In this document: piece after piece, positions 54,379-63,675 of the stretch
How the letters are laid out: each line of letters starts with the position of its first letter
How positions within the stretch are numbered: the stretch's first letter is position 1
DNA from: Streptomyces sp. NBC_01224
GTDB lineage: Bacteria > Actinomycetota > Actinomycetes > Streptomycetales > Streptomycetaceae
NCBI RefSeq assembly: GCF_036002945.1
Contig: NZ_CP108529.1
Span: 1,674,001 to 1,738,000 of the forward strand
Reading direction: 5' to 3'
DNA: 64,000 nt
The notes under the pieces: generated by a model
What the model saw: only the letters and a program-made list of their open reading frames with translations
What the model was told of the DNA's origin: nothing
Databases searched by the model: none
Translations under genes and position numbers: made by a program

Positions 54379-55335
54379 GGACTCGCCACCCCGCCATGCG
54401 CGGAGCAACTGCTCCCCGAACCGGTCTTCCAACCATCCGGTGGCCCCGATACCGAAGGCGACGTCCTGTGCCAGATCCGGCTCCTCCTGGAGCAGACCGG
54501 CGACGACCTCATGCCGTACCAGCTGCTCATGCACGGCGTCGGCCTCCACATGCTCCGCGTAGAAGCGGATGGCCGCAGGCCCGGCACCGGCCCGCTCCAA
54601 CGCCTGAGCGAGGCGCCGCGACCCTGGTGGCGATGTGGTCTCCACCGAGGCGAAGTGACCGACCAGCGCACCACGGTGTGAGCGGTGGAGTCCAAAGAGT
54701 GACATGAGGTTGACGGTCGCGAGCATCTGCCGAGAGCCGGCGTCGAGGTAGCGCCCATACGAGGTGTCCAACTGAAGGTCCGCCATCAGATCGGCGAACA
54801 GCTTCGAGTGGACCCGCTCCGCCCGTCCCGCTCCGAATTCGTCGTACTCCACAGCCGCCATTCCCGCCTTGGCCCGGCCCGTCAGGCGCGGGATCACCCA
54901 CACGTGCGGATCGGCCTCCTTGAGGTGGTAAAGCGAGCGGTGTGCGGCGTACTCGCGCAGATGCCACAGCTCGCCCTCGTCCCGCAGGAAGTACGACACG
55001 CCGTCGCCGTCCACCGGCTCCAGAACGAGTTCGTCCAGCGCCATACCGACGTCCTCGGCCACCGGCACGTCAGCGCGCAAAGCCGCCATGAACTCCCGGT
55101 CCAGCGCGGCACGCACCCTGAGCAGTTCCGGATCCCACTCCCAGGCGCCGTCCACACCGTCGAAGCCGCGGTAGTGCAACTCGTAGCAGAGGTACAGGGC
55201 GAGCTGCAGGTCATCGCCGTACGGGTCGGCACCCGCTACCAGGGACGTGTCCGGCAGGCTGCGCCGACCCGGTTCCCGGCCGAGCGCCTCGATCAGAGCG
55301 GCAGACACCTCACCCCGGGTCTCCGGCAGCTTCAT
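54358..55335 (-). CDS. Iron-containing redox enzyme (haem-oxygenase-like fold)
   Basis: 325 residues from ATG 55335, with AGGAAGG just upstream. LALYLCYELHYRGFDGVDGA, MAAVEYDEFGAGRAERVHSK, LFADLMADLQLD and FYAEHVEADAVHEQLVRHEV contain the spaced Glu/His ligands (ELHYRGF, EYDEFG, EHVEADAVHE) of haem-oxygenase-like diiron enzymes (HDO type). These oxidise or cleave small molecules with O2. The substrate is not known. It converges on a CDGSH gene whose product is a plausible electron donor. Confidence 0.85.
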   Translation of the reverse strand: MKLPETRGEVSAALIEALGREPGRRSLPDTSLVAGADPYGDDLQLALYLCYELHYRGFDGVDGAWEWDPELLRVRAALDREFMAALRADVPVAEDVGMALDELVLEPVDGDGVSYFLRDEGELWHLREYAAHRSLYHLKEADPHVWVIPRLTGRAKAGMAAVEYDEFGAGRAERVHSKLFADLMADLQLDTSYGRYLDAGSRQMLATVNLMSLFGLHRSHRGALVGHFASVETTSPPGSRRLAQALERAGAGPAAIRFYAEHVEADAVHEQLVRHEVVAGLLQEEPDLAQDVAFGIGATGWLEDRFGEQLLRAWRGGESSLRVPL

Positions 55336-55374
55336 GGTCCTTCCTCTCCTCGGTCCGTCGGCTCGTTCCGTGGG

Positions 55375-55750
55375 GGCACCGCGAGGGAGAAGGAGTGCCC
55401 GGCGAGATCGGCGAAAGCGAACGCCGCGCAGCGCACCGCCGACCTTCGCCTCCATCGGCATTGCCCCGAGGCTCACCCCTTCTCGTTCCGCCTCGTCCAG
55501 ATCACCGTGTGCGACGAGTATCCGAAGATGCGCCTGCCGGGCGCCATCCGGCCGCGGCCGGCGGGAGCGTCGTAGCCGTGGTCCCGGCGGATTGCCAGGT
55601 GCACGCCTTATTGCCGATAATTTCTACAAAATCAGGATCGCTCACCACCTGAATTTCTGCATCGAGCAGTGCGCAGTGACGCGTAGAACTCCGCCAGGCT
55701 TCGGGCTCCGCGCAGTCCAGAACGAGGACACTTATCTTTGCAACGGACAT
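55375..55750 (-). pseudogene. VOC-family (glyoxalase-like) protein, frameshifted
   Basis: It begins at ATG 55750 with SVAKISVLVLDCAEPEA, then LLDAEIQVVSDPDFVEIIGN. After a frame change VHLAIRRDHGY appears; a further frame gives LRILVAHGDLDEAERE, and VSLGAMPMEAKV with LLLPRG at the end. Together these give a complete VOC fold with at least three frame breaks. It lies directly upstream of the haem-oxygenase-like gene on the same strand. Confidence 0.7.
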
Positions 55751-55937
55751 GTTCTTTCGGGTACCCGCCGACGCTCAGAACACACTGGCGACGGCCAGTG
55801 CTTACGGGGACACGCTTCCGTCGTCGAGAACCACCTGGCTTTAGCGAGCAGATCCCGCCCGAGACTCCTGCAGCCACCAGAGTGGAACGGAGCCGACGCC
55901 TGTTTGGGAATCGGCCGCACATGGCAAACCGCTCATC

Positions 55938-56879
55938 ATGCGGCTTTCAGCGGGGTATACGAAATTCGCGGTTCTCGCTCCAAGCATCGGCACGGTGAAA
56001 GTGGCGGCCGTCCGCACCGAGGACCTCTTTCTGAGGTCCCTCGACGCGCTGGGCCGCCTGAAGAAACTTGATGTGGTGATCAGCCCCGTGCGGCGGTTGG
56101 TGCGCGGCGTGCCTCTGGGGCGCTACCGCGATGTGCTGCACGGTCTGCCGATCGGCCATCCCCTGCATCCCGCGCTGGTGCAGGTTCCGATGGGCGCGTG
56201 GTTTTCCGCCGCAGTGCTGGACGTCGTGCCCGGCACCCGGCGCAGTGCCCGCATCTTGGTGGGTGTGGGCCTCCTGGGGGCCGCGCCGGCCGCATTGGCC
56301 GGCTGGGTGGACTGGGCTGAGCAGCACGAGGAACAGATGCGTACCGGACTGGTGCACGCGACGTCGATCGCCGCGACCATCGGACTCTACGCGGGATCCT
56401 GGGTGCATCGCGGCCGTGGACATACGGCATTGGGCAAGGCGCTGGGCTTTGCGGGGCTGTGTATGGCCGGCACCGGCGGGATGCTTGGTGGCCACCTCGC
56501 CTATCGCCAGGCCGCAGGCGCCAACAAGACGGCAGCGGTCCCGCATCTGTTGGAAGAGGGGTGGCACCCGGTCGGCAGAGTGGAGGACTTCCCAGTCGGC
56601 GAGGCCGTGCGGCGGGAGTTGGGCGAGGTGCCGTTGCTGGTGTTCCGTCAGCCGGGCGGCCGCATTCATGTCCTCGCGGAGCGGTGCAGCCACCTGTCAG
56701 GGCCCCTGTCGGACGGGAAGATTGCCGACGGCTGCGTGGAATGCCCCTGGCACGGCAGTGTCTTCCGGCTGTCGGACGGAGCGAACGTACGCGGGCCGGC
56801 CACCGCACCGCAGCCGTCCTTCCAGGTGAGCGTGGACAGCGACGGCACCGTCCACGTAAAGCTGCCCGGCGCCGGCTGA
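55938..56879 (+). CDS. DUF2231 membrane protein fused to a Rieske [2Fe-2S] domain
   Basis: Up to 313 residues (GTG 55995 is an equally good start). The first half is DUF2231: LHGLPIGHPLHPALVQVPMG, then membrane segments around ILVGVGLLGAAPAALAGWVD and FAGLCMAGTGGMLGGHLA. The second half is a Rieske ferredoxin with CSHLSGPL (CxH) and VECPWHGSVF (CxxH). The protein would sit in the membrane and pass electrons. This fusion is known in actinobacteria; partners are unknown. It is a single gene. Confidence 0.85.
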   Translation: MRLSAGYTKFAVLAPSIGTVKVAAVRTEDLFLRSLDALGRLKKLDVVISPVRRLVRGVPLGRYRDVLHGLPIGHPLHPALVQVPMGAWFSAAVLDVVPGTRRSARILVGVGLLGAAPAALAGWVDWAEQHEEQMRTGLVHATSIAATIGLYAGSWVHRGRGHTALGKALGFAGLCMAGTGGMLGGHLAYRQAAGANKTAAVPHLLEEGWHPVGRVEDFPVGEAVRRELGEVPLLVFRQPGGRIHVLAERCSHLSGPLSDGKIADGCVECPWHGSVFRLSDGANVRGPATAPQPSFQVSVDSDGTVHVKLPGAG

Positions 56880-56896
56880 ACCACGCAATGACGTAT

Positions 56897-57235
56897 CAGC
56901 GGCCCAGGGCGTTCCGAAGCTGCTTGTTCATCGAGGAGCGGCCGTCGATGTTGCGATTCTTCGCCTCCTCGTACAGCTGATCCTTCGTCGGTCCTTGCGA
57001 TCCGCTGTGGGACTGTTCGCCTCCACGTTGTGAGGCGGACTTCCTGTTTTGAGCGGAGACCTTTCTGGAGGTCTTCGACTCGCCGAGCGCCCCTGCTCCA
57101 CCGTGCGCGCGGCAATTTCCTTCGCTCACTTTGTGGACTCACCTCTTTCCTCGGCACCCTCCTGTGCTCGTACTGACGTTCACCTGCTCGTACTGACGCT
57201 CACGCTTCTTGCTCCAGCCGGCAGGCGTGATGTGT
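56897..57235 (-). pseudogene. Plasmid stabilization/Rho-N-like protein, broken
   Basis: The C-terminal part (SASQRGGEQSHSGSQGPTKD, then QLYEEAKNRNIDGRSSMNKQ) matches small actinobacterial proteins annotated as plasmid stabilization proteins. Upstream, in other frames, are AKEIAARTVEQGR and KKRERQYEQ, the family N-terminus, separated by an in-frame TGA and a frameshift. A 20-base segment (GTGAGCGTCAGTACGAGCAG and a near copy) is duplicated at about 57175-57215. A 77-codon product from 57129 could still be made. Confidence 0.6.
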
Positions 57236-57943
57236 CTTTGACCTGGCCAGATGTCGTCGACGTCGATTAGCTGCGATGCGATGCGGACATGACACATACC
57301 ACTTCAGCCCTGAATGGTGTCTCCTCTGGTGCTGACCGTGCCGTCCTGCGGGGCGATCCGTCTCCCCCGGTTACTCTCGGCGCCAGAGTGGGAGTGTCGG
57401 CCCCTGTCCGGCCGCGACACGGAGGACGGAGAACGCTCTCTCCGAGGCGAGGCCTCTTATGCCTGCTCAGCGCATGGGCGGAGGAACAACACAGTGGCTT
57501 CCCGCTTCGGCCGCCCGCTGTACGCTCGCCGCCAGAGGCGCCGAACGAGCATGCTGGCAAAAGGGTCGCGTCCACCTCGCAAGGCAACGCCATGGTTTCC
57601 ACGCGCAGCCCGCCCCGGCCCGACAGGCCACCGGCAGAGGTCACGGAACTGGCCAGCTGCACTGTCGGTGCCCCTTGCTGGGCGAGCATGCACGGTGGCG
57701 GAACCCTCGGCCAGGCCGTAGAGGGTGATCAACGCACGCCCCTGTTGTACGACCCGCACGGCGCGGTCTTCGGCGCCGAGTCTCCACGCAGCTCCGTGAT
57801 AATCACCGCTGCGGTCGGACTCCGGCCCGGCTCAGGTTCCGATCCGGGAGGCCTGACAGGGACCACATAAGTGCAAAGATTACGGGGAACCCACGACAGC
57901 AAAACACTCCCGGCGGACCGTTCCAACCCGAGAGGACCTGGGA
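57236..57943. other. Intergenic, no convincing gene
   Basis: A 193-codon plus frame (57289-57870) is open but has the Pro/Arg/Ser bias of a shadow frame and no family features. The stretch before 57944 is AT-richer near 57865-57890 (ACATAAGTGCAAAGATTACG) and may hold the promoter of the DJ-1/PfpI gene. Confidence 0.4.
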
Positions 57944-58513
57944 ATGTCTGACAACGACCTGAGCATGCGGAAGGTGCTGGCAATCGTCACGAACTACGGC
58001 GTCGAACAGGACGAACTCCTGGTGCCCCTCGAACACCTGCGGGGCTGGGGCGCCGATGTGGACGTCGCTGCCGTGTCGGCGGGCGACGTTCAGACCCTGG
58101 TCGGCGACAAGGCTCCCGGAAAGACCATCCGCCCCGAACTTGCTCTGAGCGACGTCGACCCGGCCGATTACGACCTCCTGCTCGTGCCGGGTGGCACGTT
58201 GAACGCCGACGCACTGCGCCAGCAGGGTTCAACGACGGAGATCGTCCGCTCCTTCACGTCCACCGGTCGCCCCGTAGCGGCCATCTGCCACGGCCCCTGG
58301 GCCTTGGTCGAGGCGGGTGTCATCGAAGGCAAGAGGCTCACTTCCTACCCCTCGTTGAGGACAGACATCGGCAATGCCGGTGGCGAACGGGCCGACGAGC
58401 CGGTCATCAAGGACGACTCCCGCGGATGGACCCTCATAACCTCGCGCAACCCAGGTGACCTGGAGCCGTTCCTCCAAGAGATCGATGCAGTGCTCGCCGT
58501 AGACGCTCACTGA
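57944..58513 (+). CDS. DJ-1/PfpI-family protein
   Basis: 189 residues from ATG 57944, preceded by GAGAGGA. VLAIVTNYGVEQDELLVPLE starts the fold with a conserved Glu, LLVPGGTLNADALR follows, and the nucleophile elbow is AICHGPWALVEAG with the reactive Cys. Members are intracellular proteases/deglycases or chaperone-like stress proteins. The gene is single. Its neighbours in this part of the window are also stress-type genes. Confidence 0.9.
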   Translation: MSDNDLSMRKVLAIVTNYGVEQDELLVPLEHLRGWGADVDVAAVSAGDVQTLVGDKAPGKTIRPELALSDVDPADYDLLLVPGGTLNADALRQQGSTTEIVRSFTSTGRPVAAICHGPWALVEAGVIEGKRLTSYPSLRTDIGNAGGERADEPVIKDDSRGWTLITSRNPGDLEPFLQEIDAVLAVDAH

Positions 58514-58676
58514 ACTCCAGCCCCGCGCACTTGCCTCGCTCGTTCCGGCTATGTGCTGGCCGAGCGCGCTCTCACGACAGGAAAGGGGCAAGCGCCGAGG
58601 CGGATCTCGTTGTGGTTGCTGAAGGTGGCGATGGAATTGCAGATGGCCTGTACTGGTGTGGGGAGGAGACCTGGTC
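58514..58676. other. Convergent intergenic space
   Basis: Lies between two convergent genes. No gene; no obvious perfect hairpin. Confidence 0.35.
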
Positions 58677-59267
58677 TCACGATTCGGTCGGATGGTGACC
58701 AGGATCAGTGGCCGGCGATGCCAGGAGGTTCTCGATCGCCTCGAGGCGTGTCTCCAGCCTTTGGACGTCCGCGCGGGTGGCGTTCTGTTCGGACGGCTTG
58801 AGCACGATCACCAATTGGCCGTCCGGCTCAAGGCGCCCCACGGCGACCATGCTGATGTCGTCGCCGTTCTGCAGACGCACTGCGTGCTCGACTTCTGTGG
58901 GGCGCAGCGCCAGGTGCCTGAGCGCACCCGTGAGCAGTCGGCCGTCCTCGATGATTGTTGTCGGCTTTCCCTCCACCAGGCGTACGGCACGCTCGTTGAC
59001 GGCCAGCCACCGGTTCAGTGCCGCGTTAACCGCGACCAGGGTGGTGGCGCCGATCGCGCCACCGAGCAGGCTGTTGTCGTTGCCGATGACTGCGTTCTGG
59101 ACGACGTTGGACAGCAGGAAGATCACAACGAAGTCGAAGGTGTTCAGGTTTGCCAGGCCGCGCTTGCCACTCAACCGGAACAGAATCACGATGAGTGCGT
59201 AGACACCAACAGTACGCAGCACCTTCTCCGCGATAGGGACCTGAACAGACAGCAGATCGTGCCACAT
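58677..59267 (-). CDS. DUF421 (YetF-like) membrane protein
   Basis: 196 residues from ATG 59267, with GAGGAG upstream. Three N-terminal hydrophobic segments (VLRTVGVYALIVILFRLSGK with the conserved RLSGKR, FVVIFLLSNVVQNAV and LLGGAIGATTLVAVNAALN) are followed by a soluble domain VRLVEGKPTTIIEDGRLLTG and VGRLEPDGQLVIVLKPSEQN, as in YetF/DUF421 proteins of the membrane. Function is not established. The open frame extends upstream to 59498 but lacks family sequence there. Confidence 0.88.
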   Translation of the reverse strand: MWHDLLSVQVPIAEKVLRTVGVYALIVILFRLSGKRGLANLNTFDFVVIFLLSNVVQNAVIGNDNSLLGGAIGATTLVAVNAALNRWLAVNERAVRLVEGKPTTIIEDGRLLTGALRHLALRPTEVEHAVRLQNGDDISMVAVGRLEPDGQLVIVLKPSEQNATRADVQRLETRLEAIENLLASPATDPGHHPTES

Positions 59268-59497
59268 GGCGCTCCTCACCCCGGCTCTGAGCACCGAGAT
59301 CCGACACCCATCACCGACCCCGCCGTTCGCATCACGATGACCTCCGCGCGGAAGTGCCCTCTGGGCAGTTCGAGGCGACGTTCCAAGCGCCGTACACCCG
59401 TGTGGCCGAGCGGCTTTTGGGACGCACCGGTGCAAGGTGGTTAGCTGCTGCTGTCCGGACTGCGCATCTGTTAGCGGCTGACCGTGACCGGGCAGCA

Positions 59498-59528
59498 ATT
59501 CCGCCCCCTTCGGGGAAGGGGGCGGAAT
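59498..59528. terminator. Perfect 13-bp stem-loop
   Basis: ATTCCGCCCCCTT and AAGGGGGCGGAAT pair exactly around CGGGG. There is no U-tract. It lies in a 0.8 kb stretch without a gene, so what it terminates is unclear. Confidence 0.55.
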
Positions 59529-60094
59529 CGAGTGTCCGGCGGCGCGTGCCCTCGCTGTACCGGGGTGAGTCGGGAGTCCGCCTCTGGCGTGCGGGCCTTC
59601 CGCCGCGTTGGATGCGGGGGTGCCTGGTGACGTCGGTGACCAACGGGCAGGTGGCCGGTGTCACCTCCGTGCCACCGGGGCCCACCAGCACATGACTCGG
59701 CGCCTCTTCCCGGCATCAAGGCGTGGGTCTGCGCTGAAAGTGGGCGGGAAGGTCGCCGCGGCGAACAAGCGGGATCAGGAAGACAACCTTGGTGCTACGT
59801 CTCCTCGGCGAGAGGCCACTATCAGCGGCGGGCGAACTGCTGGTCGTTCCGGTGTCTGGCCGATAGTCGGGCCGTAGCGGCGGAAGCGCGCTGCCTCTTC
59901 CTCGGCCAAGCGGGACGACGTCCGTGCAGATCGAGGGGTACTACTTCACAAGCCTGCCCTGGAAGAACGCGACGCTGGCCCGAGGGTCGCTTCCCGGGTC
60001 GCATGTGCGGTTGCCTGGCACCTGGAGACCTGCTCAACGTATCTGGTCTCGCCAGTCTGCCTCTCTTCGGCGAACTTGGGCGCGTGGGCGCTCA
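59529..60094. other. No convincing gene
   Basis: Only shadow frames are seen. A plus-strand fragment GQFEATFQAPYTRVAERLLG just left of the hairpin (59359-59418) looks protein-like but has no family. The right edge is the TTAAG duplicated by IS1380 copy 2. Confidence 0.35.
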
Positions 60095-61772
60095 TTAAGC
60101 CTTGATCCACCGATCTGATGGCTGTGGATGACTCTTCGAGAAACAAGGAAGTGCCTTGTGACCTGCGATGATGGGAGTTCTTGAGGCTTCCAGCACGCAC
60201 GATCGGCAAGGCACTTCCGAGATGCAAGTTTCCCATACTCCAGCGGCGGTCTCCGCTGCGTTCGATGACCCGAATCTGGTCGCGCATGCCGGGCTGGTTC
60301 CGGTGATGCGGCTGGCCGAACGGTGCGGGCTGTCGGGCCTGGTGGCGCAGAAGGTGAAGCTGAGCGGGACGAGGAACGGCGCGGGTGCGTCGGCGGACGT
60401 CAAGGTCAGCAGCATCGTGGCCGGCATGGCGGCGGGCGCGGACAGTATCGACGACCTCCATATCCTGCGGCACGGCGCGATGCCGGCCCTGTTCCGGGGG
60501 CCCGTGCGCCGTCCACGCTGGGCACCTTCCTCCGTTCGTTCACCCACGGTCACGCACTCCAACTCCACGCTGTCCACCGCAGGTTCCTCGGTCAACTGGC
60601 CGCGCACGCCCCGCTGCTGCCCGGTGCCGGCGACAAGGCGTTCATTGATATCGACTCCACCCACAAGCGGGTCTACGGCCGGGCCAAGCAGGGTGCCGAG
60701 TACGGCCGGTTCAAGGGCATCCGCACCCTGCACCCCCTGCTCGCCACGATCTGCACCCCGCACGCGCGGCCGGTGATCGCCACAGTACGGATGCGCCGCG
60801 GCAAGGCAGCCGATTCCCGTGGGGCCCCGAAGTTCGTCAGTGAGGCGCTGTCCACCGCCGTCGAGGCGGGCTGCACCGGCACCCGGATCCTGCGAGCGGA
60901 CTCGCAGTTCTACAACGCCGGGGTGATCTCGGCCTGCCGCCGGGCCGGAGCCCACTTCTCGATTACCTGCGGGTTGAACCCCTCCATCAAACGGGCCGTC
61001 CTCGGCATTCCCGACCAGGCCTGGCAGCAGATCACATACCCGACCGCGGTGCCCGATCCTGCAACCGGTGAGCTCGTCTCGGACGCCGAAGTCGCCGAGA
61101 TACCCGCCTACACCGCCTTCGCCAGCCGCACGAAAGCGGAGCGGGTCACCGCGCGGCTGATCGTGCGCCGGGTCCGTGACCTGGCCAAACCCGCCATTGT
61201 GGGTGAGCAGGGCGAGTTGTTTCCCGTCTGGCGCTACCACCCGTTCTTCACCGACCAGCCTGCACAAACCCTCCAGGCCGAACGCGAACACCGCCACCAC
61301 GCGGTCATCGAGCAGGTCATCGCCGACAGCAAAGCCTCCGCCCTGGCCCACCTGCCCTCCGCACACTTCCACGCCAACGCAGCATGGCTCACCCTGTGGG
61401 CGATGACCTACAACCTGCTGCGGGCCACCGGCGCACAAGCCTCCGCCTTCCACGCCAGGGCCACCACCGCCACGATCCGCACCCACCTGGTCCATGTTCC
61501 GGCCCGGATCGCCCACTCCGCCCGCCGCATCACACTGCACCTACCGCACAACTGGCCCTGGCAGCACGCCTGGACACACCTGTTCTCCACGGCCCACGGA
61601 CCGGCCGGCTGATACGAACAGCCCCTGCCCACCCCGCCCGCAAGGGCCCGACCGGAACCGAACCGTGGAAATGCTGGGCAGACCAGCGGAAACAACCTGC
61701 CCTCACCCGACCACCCGACCCCAAGCCGATCAAAAGACCACTCTCAAACCACCTCGGTGGATCAAGGTTAAG
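60095..61772. mobile_element. IS1380-family insertion sequence, copy 2
   Basis: The element spans 60100-61767, the same 1668 bp as copy 1 at 18323-19990, with one base difference noticed (T at about 19169 against C here). It is flanked by TTAAG on both sides (60095-60099, 61768-61772). The near identity shows recent movement of this element. Confidence 0.92.
60222..61612 (+). pseudogene. IS1380-family transposase with the same frameshift as copy 1
   Basis: Identical to the copy-1 transposase apart from one third- or second-position change visible in the antisense (Ser to Gly). ATG 60222 starts the N-terminal frame, which breaks near 60495-60512 at TTCCGGGGGCCC, and the catalytic frame continues to 61612 with FIDIDSTHKRVYG and ILRADSQFYNAGVI. 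The shared break indicates that the element transposed while carrying it, either through recoding, a separately initiated catalytic product, or help from another copy. Confidence 0.8.
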
Positions 61773-61774
61773 TG

Positions 61775-61935
61775 GCCGTGCGTCATTCGGGCGGCTGCTG
61801 CCCCCTGCCGCCGCCAGCGCCCTTGGACCTGTTCGCACCGGCATTCTGCCCCTGCTGCTTGCTCTGTTCCAGCAGGTGGCGGGCCTGCTCCTGAAGCTTC
61901 TGACGTTCCTGGGGGTCGGTCGCAGTCGGGGCGGA
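61775..61935 (-). pseudogene. DUF6381-like C-terminal remnant
   Basis: The minus strand reads TDPQERQKLQEQARHLLEQS, then KQQGQNAGANRSKGAGGG and ends at a stop near 61785. This resembles the Gln/Glu/Arg-rich helical end of DUF6381-type proteins. The upstream part does not continue. Confidence 0.35.
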
Positions 61936-61995
61936 TCGGCTGGAGCGGCCCGACCAGATGGTCTTCGACCTCGACCCAGCGGAAGAGGGCTGAGG
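61936..61995 (+). pseudogene. LigD polymerase-domain scrap (possible)
   Basis: About 18 plus-strand codons read RLERPDQMVFDLDPAEEG, like the catalytic Asp motif region of LigD-type DNA polymerase domains, then stop. Too short for certainty. Confidence 0.3.
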
Positions 61996-62081
61996 CGGAG
62001 GTCCAAAGCTCCTCGACTGTGCAGCAATTTCCGGGACTGCTGGAAGGCGCGCCCTGTCCGGTGCTCCTCGTACTTGGTGTG

Positions 62082-62339
62082 ATGGCAGTGCTGTGGACAG
62101 CCTGGGGCTGGTGGCTGCGGTACCGCATCTCCCGGCAGGCGATGAAGCGCGTCGATGGCAAGGATGTGCTTGACCTGTTCGAGGTGATCCATGGCACCGA
62201 TTCCAAGTCCTGGTCAGGCCTACGCTGCGGGAGCCAGGGTCCGGGCGCTCAACGCTCCCGTGGTAACCCGCTGCTGGTCAGGGTCACACCGCCGAACGGA
62301 GGATTCGTGCTCCTTTCCGCCTGTGCGTTCTCGCGGTGA
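62082..62339 (+). CDS. Hypothetical small protein with one hydrophobic segment
   Basis: 85 residues from ATG 62082: MAVLWTAWGWWLRYRISRQA, then MKRVDGKDVLDLFEVIHGTD. The N-terminal 15 residues are hydrophobic and aromatic, the middle is charged. The open frame extends upstream through the end of IS1380, with the hydrophobic run PCPVLLVLGVMAVLWTAWGW, so the real start may be earlier. I do not recognise the family; the C-terminal third looks less like a native protein. Confidence 0.35.
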   Translation: MAVLWTAWGWWLRYRISRQAMKRVDGKDVLDLFEVIHGTDSKSWSGLRCGSQGPGAQRSRGNPLLVRVTPPNGGFVLLSACAFSR

Positions 62340-62448
62340 GGGCGGAGGGGCCGGTGTAGCGTCAGGGCCAGCTGTCATGGCTCCGAAGTACCCGTCGCCT
62401 ACGGGCGGCCCTGCTGTTCAGAGTCATCGAGGGCCAGGGCGATCACCT

Positions 62449-62473
62449 CCGGCCCCACACGGTGCGGGGCCGG
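62449..62473 (+). promoter_or_regulatory. Hairpin in the leader of the cold-shock gene
   Basis: CCGGCCCC and GGGGCCGG pair around a short loop, 24 bases before the cold-shock ATG and just upstream of its GGAGG. Cold-shock mRNA leaders are often structured; a role in temperature-dependent translation is a guess. Confidence 0.45.
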
Positions 62474-62497
62474 CTTCGAGTCCCCTTGGAGGACAAA

Positions 62498-62701
62498 ATG
62501 GCCAGCGGAACCGTCAAGTGGTTCAACGCGGAAAAGGGCTTCGGCTTTATTGAGCAGGACGGCGGCGGCCCGGACGTCTTCGCCCACTACTCGAACATCG
62601 CCGCTCAGGGTTTCCGTGAGCTCCAGGAAGGTCAGAGGGTGAACTTCGACATCACCCAGGGCCAGAAGGGCCCTCAGGCGGAGAACATCACCCCTGCCTG
62701 A
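62498..62701 (+). CDS. Cold-shock domain protein
   Basis: 67 residues from ATG 62498, with GGAGG seven bases upstream; this is the standard CspA size. [20 protein letters not shown] holds RNP1 (KGFGFI) and DVFAHYSNI holds RNP2 (VFAHY), the single-strand nucleic-acid-binding aromatic patches. It acts as an RNA chaperone. The gene is flanked by a 5' hairpin and a long 3' stem and is monocistronic. Confidence 0.97.
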   Translation: MASGTVKWFNAEKGFGFIEQDGGGPDVFAHYSNIAAQGFRELQEGQRVNFDITQGQKGPQAENITPA

Positions 62702-62765
62702 GCCCTGACGCGCGACGCCCGCCCCGCGACACGCTCGCTGGGGCGGGATTCGTGCGTCAGGGCTC
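62700..62765 (+). terminator. Long interrupted stem after the cold-shock gene
   Basis: GAGCCCTGACGC (62700-62711) pairs with GCGTCAGGGCTC (62754-62765), and inside it CCCGCCCC pairs with GGGGCGGG. The structure begins at the stop codon. This is a strong bidirectional-type terminator. Confidence 0.75.
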
Positions 62766-63303
62766 AGATCCGTTGCTATCCGGGAGCAGACGTCGGGTCC
62801 AGCGTGAACCGGAACGCTCGAAGTACCTCGGACTGCACGAGAACCACCACCCTCCCCCACCCCTCATATGCTGCCCGTTCCGTCACGCGCCCGAGCCGGG
62901 CAGCTCCCAGGGCTGCCAGTCCTATGGGGGGCGATGCGGCGGGGCGTCAGACCTGGTGACGGGTGGGGTCGACGGTGCACTGGGTCAGAGCCTTGGGACC
63001 CTCCTTCCCGGGCCGGAGGCGGCCCATCCAAAGCTGTTCAATGAAAGGCGCGGAACTTTTGCAGTACTGCAAGTGGACGATCCGGCGGATACCGGCCCGC
63101 GCATCGAGCTGTTGAAGGCTGCATGCCGTCCTCTCGCCGCCCTCGCCGCCGCCCTGTGCGGCCGCCTGTCGTCACCCACCCCCACGCCCCGCTGACCCGC
63201 GAGTTCGCCACCCACCCGGCCACCTGCCATCAGGCGTTCCAGCTCGCGGTCGACTTCGGCTTCGTCGCTGCCGACGCCGTCGCGGACTTCCTCCCCCGAG
63301 GAG
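62766..63303. other. Mostly non-coding; possible coding trace near the right end
   Basis: No recognisable gene. From about 63200 one plus frame reads TCHQAFQLAVDFGFVAADAV, which looks coding and may be the true N-terminal part of the next gene if a frameshift near 63290 is assumed. Confidence 0.35.
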
Positions 63304-63675
63304 GTGCCCATCGCCCTGGTCAAGCGCCAGGAGTTCTGCGATTGCAGCCGGCTCGTACTGGACGGCCACGACCTCACCCGGAACGCCCTGAGCACCGTTG
63401 CCGCCGGCATGACCGCGTGCCAGGACCTGGTGCTGGCGGCGATCGACTACGCCCACCGCACCTTCGGATGCGCCGGCCTGAGCGCAATCCTCCATGAACT
63501 GACCGACAAGGCACGGGCGACGTTTGAGCCTCCAGCTCTCACCACCCTTCTGGACCGCGTCCGTGCGGCGCACAGGGCAGAGGACGGTCACGCAGGCCAC
63601 GACCGAGGCCCCGACGCTGTGACATGGCCGAGAACCGCCGCCTCATCCATGCCCGAGCTCATCCCGCGCTCCTGA
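63304..63675 (+). CDS. Hypothetical protein
   Basis: 123 residues from GTG 63304: VPIALVKRQEFCDCSRLVLD, then STVAAGMTACQDLVLAAIDY, HRTFGCAGLSAILHELTDKA and TTLLDRVRAAHRAE. The helical, balanced composition suggests a real protein, but I do not recognise the family. The beginning may be earlier and frameshifted. The last 30 residues look less native. Confidence 0.45.
   Translation: MPIALVKRQEFCDCSRLVLDGHDLTRNALSTVAAGMTACQDLVLAAIDYAHRTFGCAGLSAILHELTDKARATFEPPALTTLLDRVRAAHRAEDGHAGHDRGPDAVTWPRTAASSMPELIPRS

Noticed and set aside
57289..57870. 193-residue plus-strand gene
   Set aside because: Composition is that of a shadow frame and no motif or ribosome-binding site supports it.
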